Below, one piece after another: positions 4,574 to 6,177 of a DNA stretch of 6,177 bases. The position numbers and the translations under genes were made by a program. How positions within the stretch are numbered: position 1 is the stretch's first letter; the number at the start of each line of letters is the position of its first letter. The notes under the pieces are model-generated. The model did no database searches and was not told the origin of the DNA. It saw only the letters and a program-made list of their open reading frames with translations. Source of the stretch: Vulcanimicrobiia bacterium (GTDB taxonomy: Bacteria > Vulcanimicrobiota > Vulcanimicrobiia > Vulcanimicrobiales > Vulcanimicrobiaceae); assembly GCA_025451135.1 (NCBI GenBank), contig JANWKW010000147.1:1-6177 (forward strand). Direction: 5' to 3'.

Positions 4574-6177
4574 GCTTCTTTCCGCAGGGGAGCTTCTTCG
4601 GGATCGGTCTGATCGGCAAGAGCCTCGACGCCTTTCAGCTCGCCGAGAACGTCACCTCGAACAACATCGCCAACGTCAACACGCCGGGCGCGTCGCGCCA
4701 ACAGACGCAGTTCACCCAGGCGCCGCCGATCGTCGGTTCGCCGGGGTACGCCGCGCACGTCGGCGGGACCGTCGGCGACGGCATCACCGTCCAGAACATC
4801 GCCCGCATCCATTCCGACACGTACGACGCGATGTTCCGCGGTGCGTCCTCGTCGCAGAACTACTACAGCGTCCAGAACGACGCGCTCCGCGCGCTGCAGT
4901 CGACCTTCGGCGATCCGAACTCGGGCGTGAGCACGCAGTTCACCGCGTTCCAGACCGCCGTCAACCAGATGGTCGCGCAGGCCGGCAGCGGCCAGTCCGC
5001 CTCGGTCCGCGCCGCCGTCCTCTCGCAGGCGCAGGCGCTGACCACGTCGCTGAACCAGACGGCTTCGTCGATCACCGCACAGAAGGCCCAGACGCTCGCG
5101 CAGGCCGGCACCCTGGTCACGACCGTCAACGGGATCCTCGATCAGATCGCCTCGCTCAACGGGCAGATCCGGGCGTCGACCGCGGTCGGCGACAATCCGA
5201 ACACGTTCGCCGATCAGCGCGATCAGCTGATCGACAAGCTCTCGCAGTACGTCTCGACCCAGACGGCGATCCAGCCCGACGGTTCGACCCTCGTGACCGT
5301 CAACGGTCAGGCGCTGGTGAACGACGCGATCGCCTACCATCTGGCGACGCCGACGGTCGGCACGTCGGCGAACGGCGAACCCGTCTTCAAGATCGACTTC
5401 GCGACCACGCCGCCGGCCGCCGCGAACGCGCCCGGGATCCCGCTCGGCAGCGGCCAGTTGGCCGGCCTCCAGGATCTCTACAACAACAAGCTGGGCACGT
5501 ACGGCACCCAGCTCGACCAGTTCGCCTCGGGGCTCGCCGATTCGATCGATCGCGTGACCCAGGCCGCCTACGACCAGAACGGTCAGCCCGGCCAGCCGCT
5601 CTTCGCAACCATCGTCGGCAACCTGCCGATCTCGGCGGCGAACATCCGGGTGGGCATCGCGAACGCGTCGCAGCTGCCGCTCGCACTTGCGAGCACGGCC
5701 GCCGGTTCGCTGGTCGTTCCGCTCAACTCCGCGAACAACGTGGTCGACACGTCGCAGCAGCTCACCGGCAACGGCAACTTGGCGGATCCGCCGGCCGCCG
5801 CGCTCGCCGGCACGCTGACGGTCACCGTCGACGGCGCCGCCCAGACCTACAATTACTCGACCGCGGCCGGCGGCAACGCGGCCTCGATCGACGCCTTCAT
5901 CGGCTCGTTCAACGCCGCCCACCTGGGCGCGACCGCGTCCTACGACGCGAGCGCGCAGCGCATCGTGCTGGCGCGCGACCCGGCCAACGCCGATCTGGCG
6001 CACCGGGCCGCGCAGGGCGCCAATCCGACCTATCCGACCTTCACGGTAAGCGACTCCAACTTCGCGGCCGCCGCGCCGGCGGCGTCGCTGCTCGGCGTCC
6101 TGGGCGCGAACGGCATCAACGGCGTCATGCAGAACGCCGGCAACGCCTTCGGCCCCAACGACAACGGCGGGGCGAAC
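4570..6177 (+). CDS. flgK: Flagellar hook-associated protein 1 FlgK (3' end missing)
   Basis: 536 codons are open to the window edge without a stop. FlgK is exported by the flagellar type III system and forms the first junction layer between hook and filament. The N-terminus has GLIGKSLDAFQLAENVTSNN followed by IANVNTPGASRQ, the FlgK signature, with Ala where most FlgK have Tyr (TPGYSRQ). Residues about 95-345 form the helical domain, with FADQRDQLIDKLSQYV (212-227), VTVNGQALVN (242-251), GQLAGLQDLYNNKL and QLDQFASGLADSIDRV (about 295-328), then an AYDQNGQPGQPLF segment. Residues 414-470 look like an inserted flagellin-IN-type module (GTLTVTVDG ... SIDAFIGSFNA ... IVLARD). The window ends near NDNGGAN, probably the GDN-type motif before the C-terminal helices. 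The start is coupled to flgN (ATGA, 4570-4573) with no strong SD of its own. The encoded part contains no cysteine. Confidence 0.95.
   Translation, partial: MSFFPQGSFFGIGLIGKSLDAFQLAENVTSNNIANVNTPGASRQQTQFTQAPPIVGSPGYAAHVGGTVGDGITVQNIARIHSDTYDAMFRGASSSQNYYSVQNDALRALQSTFGDPNSGVSTQFTAFQTAVNQMVAQAGSGQSASVRAAVLSQAQALTTSLNQTASSITAQKAQTLAQAGTLVTTVNGILDQIASLNGQIRASTAVGDNPNTFADQRDQLIDKLSQYVSTQTAIQPDGSTLVTVNGQALVNDAIAYHLATPTVGTSANGEPVFKIDFATTPPAAANAPGIPLGSGQLAGLQDLYNNKLGTYGTQLDQFASGLADSIDRVTQAAYDQNGQPGQPLFATIVGNLPISAANIRVGIANASQLPLALASTAAGSLVVPLNSANNVVDTSQQLTGNGNLADPPAAALAGTLTVTVDGAAQTYNYSTAAGGNAASIDAFIGSFNAAHLGATASYDASAQRIVLARDPANADLAHRAAQGANPTYPTFTVSDSNFAAAAPAASLLGVLGANGINGVMQNAGNAFGPNDNGGAN

Noticed and set aside
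4333..6003. Minus-strand open frame of 556 codons opposite flgN and flgK
   Set aside because: It is rich in Arg, Gly, Asp and Val with no recognisable domain, as expected for the antisense frame of a G+C-rich gene. The + strand frame has clear FlgK motifs.

Overview
The window is a stretch of a flagellar structural operon, with every gene on the + strand. The DNA is G+C-rich, which is why long open frames also appear on the opposite strand. FlgH (L-ring), FlgI (P-ring) and FlgA (P-ring assembly chaperone) together show a diderm bacterium with a periplasmic-type flagellar basal body. The gene order flgF-flgG-flgA-flgH-flgI-flgJ-flgN-flgK resembles that of several non-enteric diderm phyla. A G+C-rich lineage such as Eremiobacterota/Vulcanimicrobiota is possible, but that is only a weak impression and the sequence does not prove it.

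Layout: 1-348 is the 3' end of a rod protein gene (flgF-like). It is followed by flgG (distal rod, 364-1152), flgA (1161-1874), flgH (1874-2473), flgI (2461-3570) and a single-domain flgJ-type rod-binding gene (3567-3926). Gaps are at most 15 bases, and flgA/flgH, flgH/flgI and flgI/flgJ overlap. The only real intergenic space, 3927-4090, is almost entirely an imperfect palindrome (3926-4089) with 28-bp outer arms differing at one position. After it come a probable flgN chaperone gene (4091-4573) and flgK (4570 to the window end, incomplete).

Together these genes encode the rod (FlgF, FlgG), the two bushing rings that carry the rod through peptidoglycan and outer membrane (FlgI, FlgH), the factor that assembles the P-ring (FlgA), the rod cap/scaffold (FlgJ), the first hook-filament junction protein (FlgK) and its probable export chaperone (FlgN).

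The most interesting non-coding feature is the palindrome. Its symmetry centre coincides with a small internal palindrome, it begins in the last base of the flgJ stop codon, and it contains the ribosome binding site of flgN. It may be a miniature mobile element or a dispersed hairpin repeat, and it may affect expression of flgN-flgK. Other oddities are a FlgH with no lipoprotein cysteine, a FlgK with a flagellin-IN-like insert and an altered N-terminal motif, and no flgM between flgJ and flgN.
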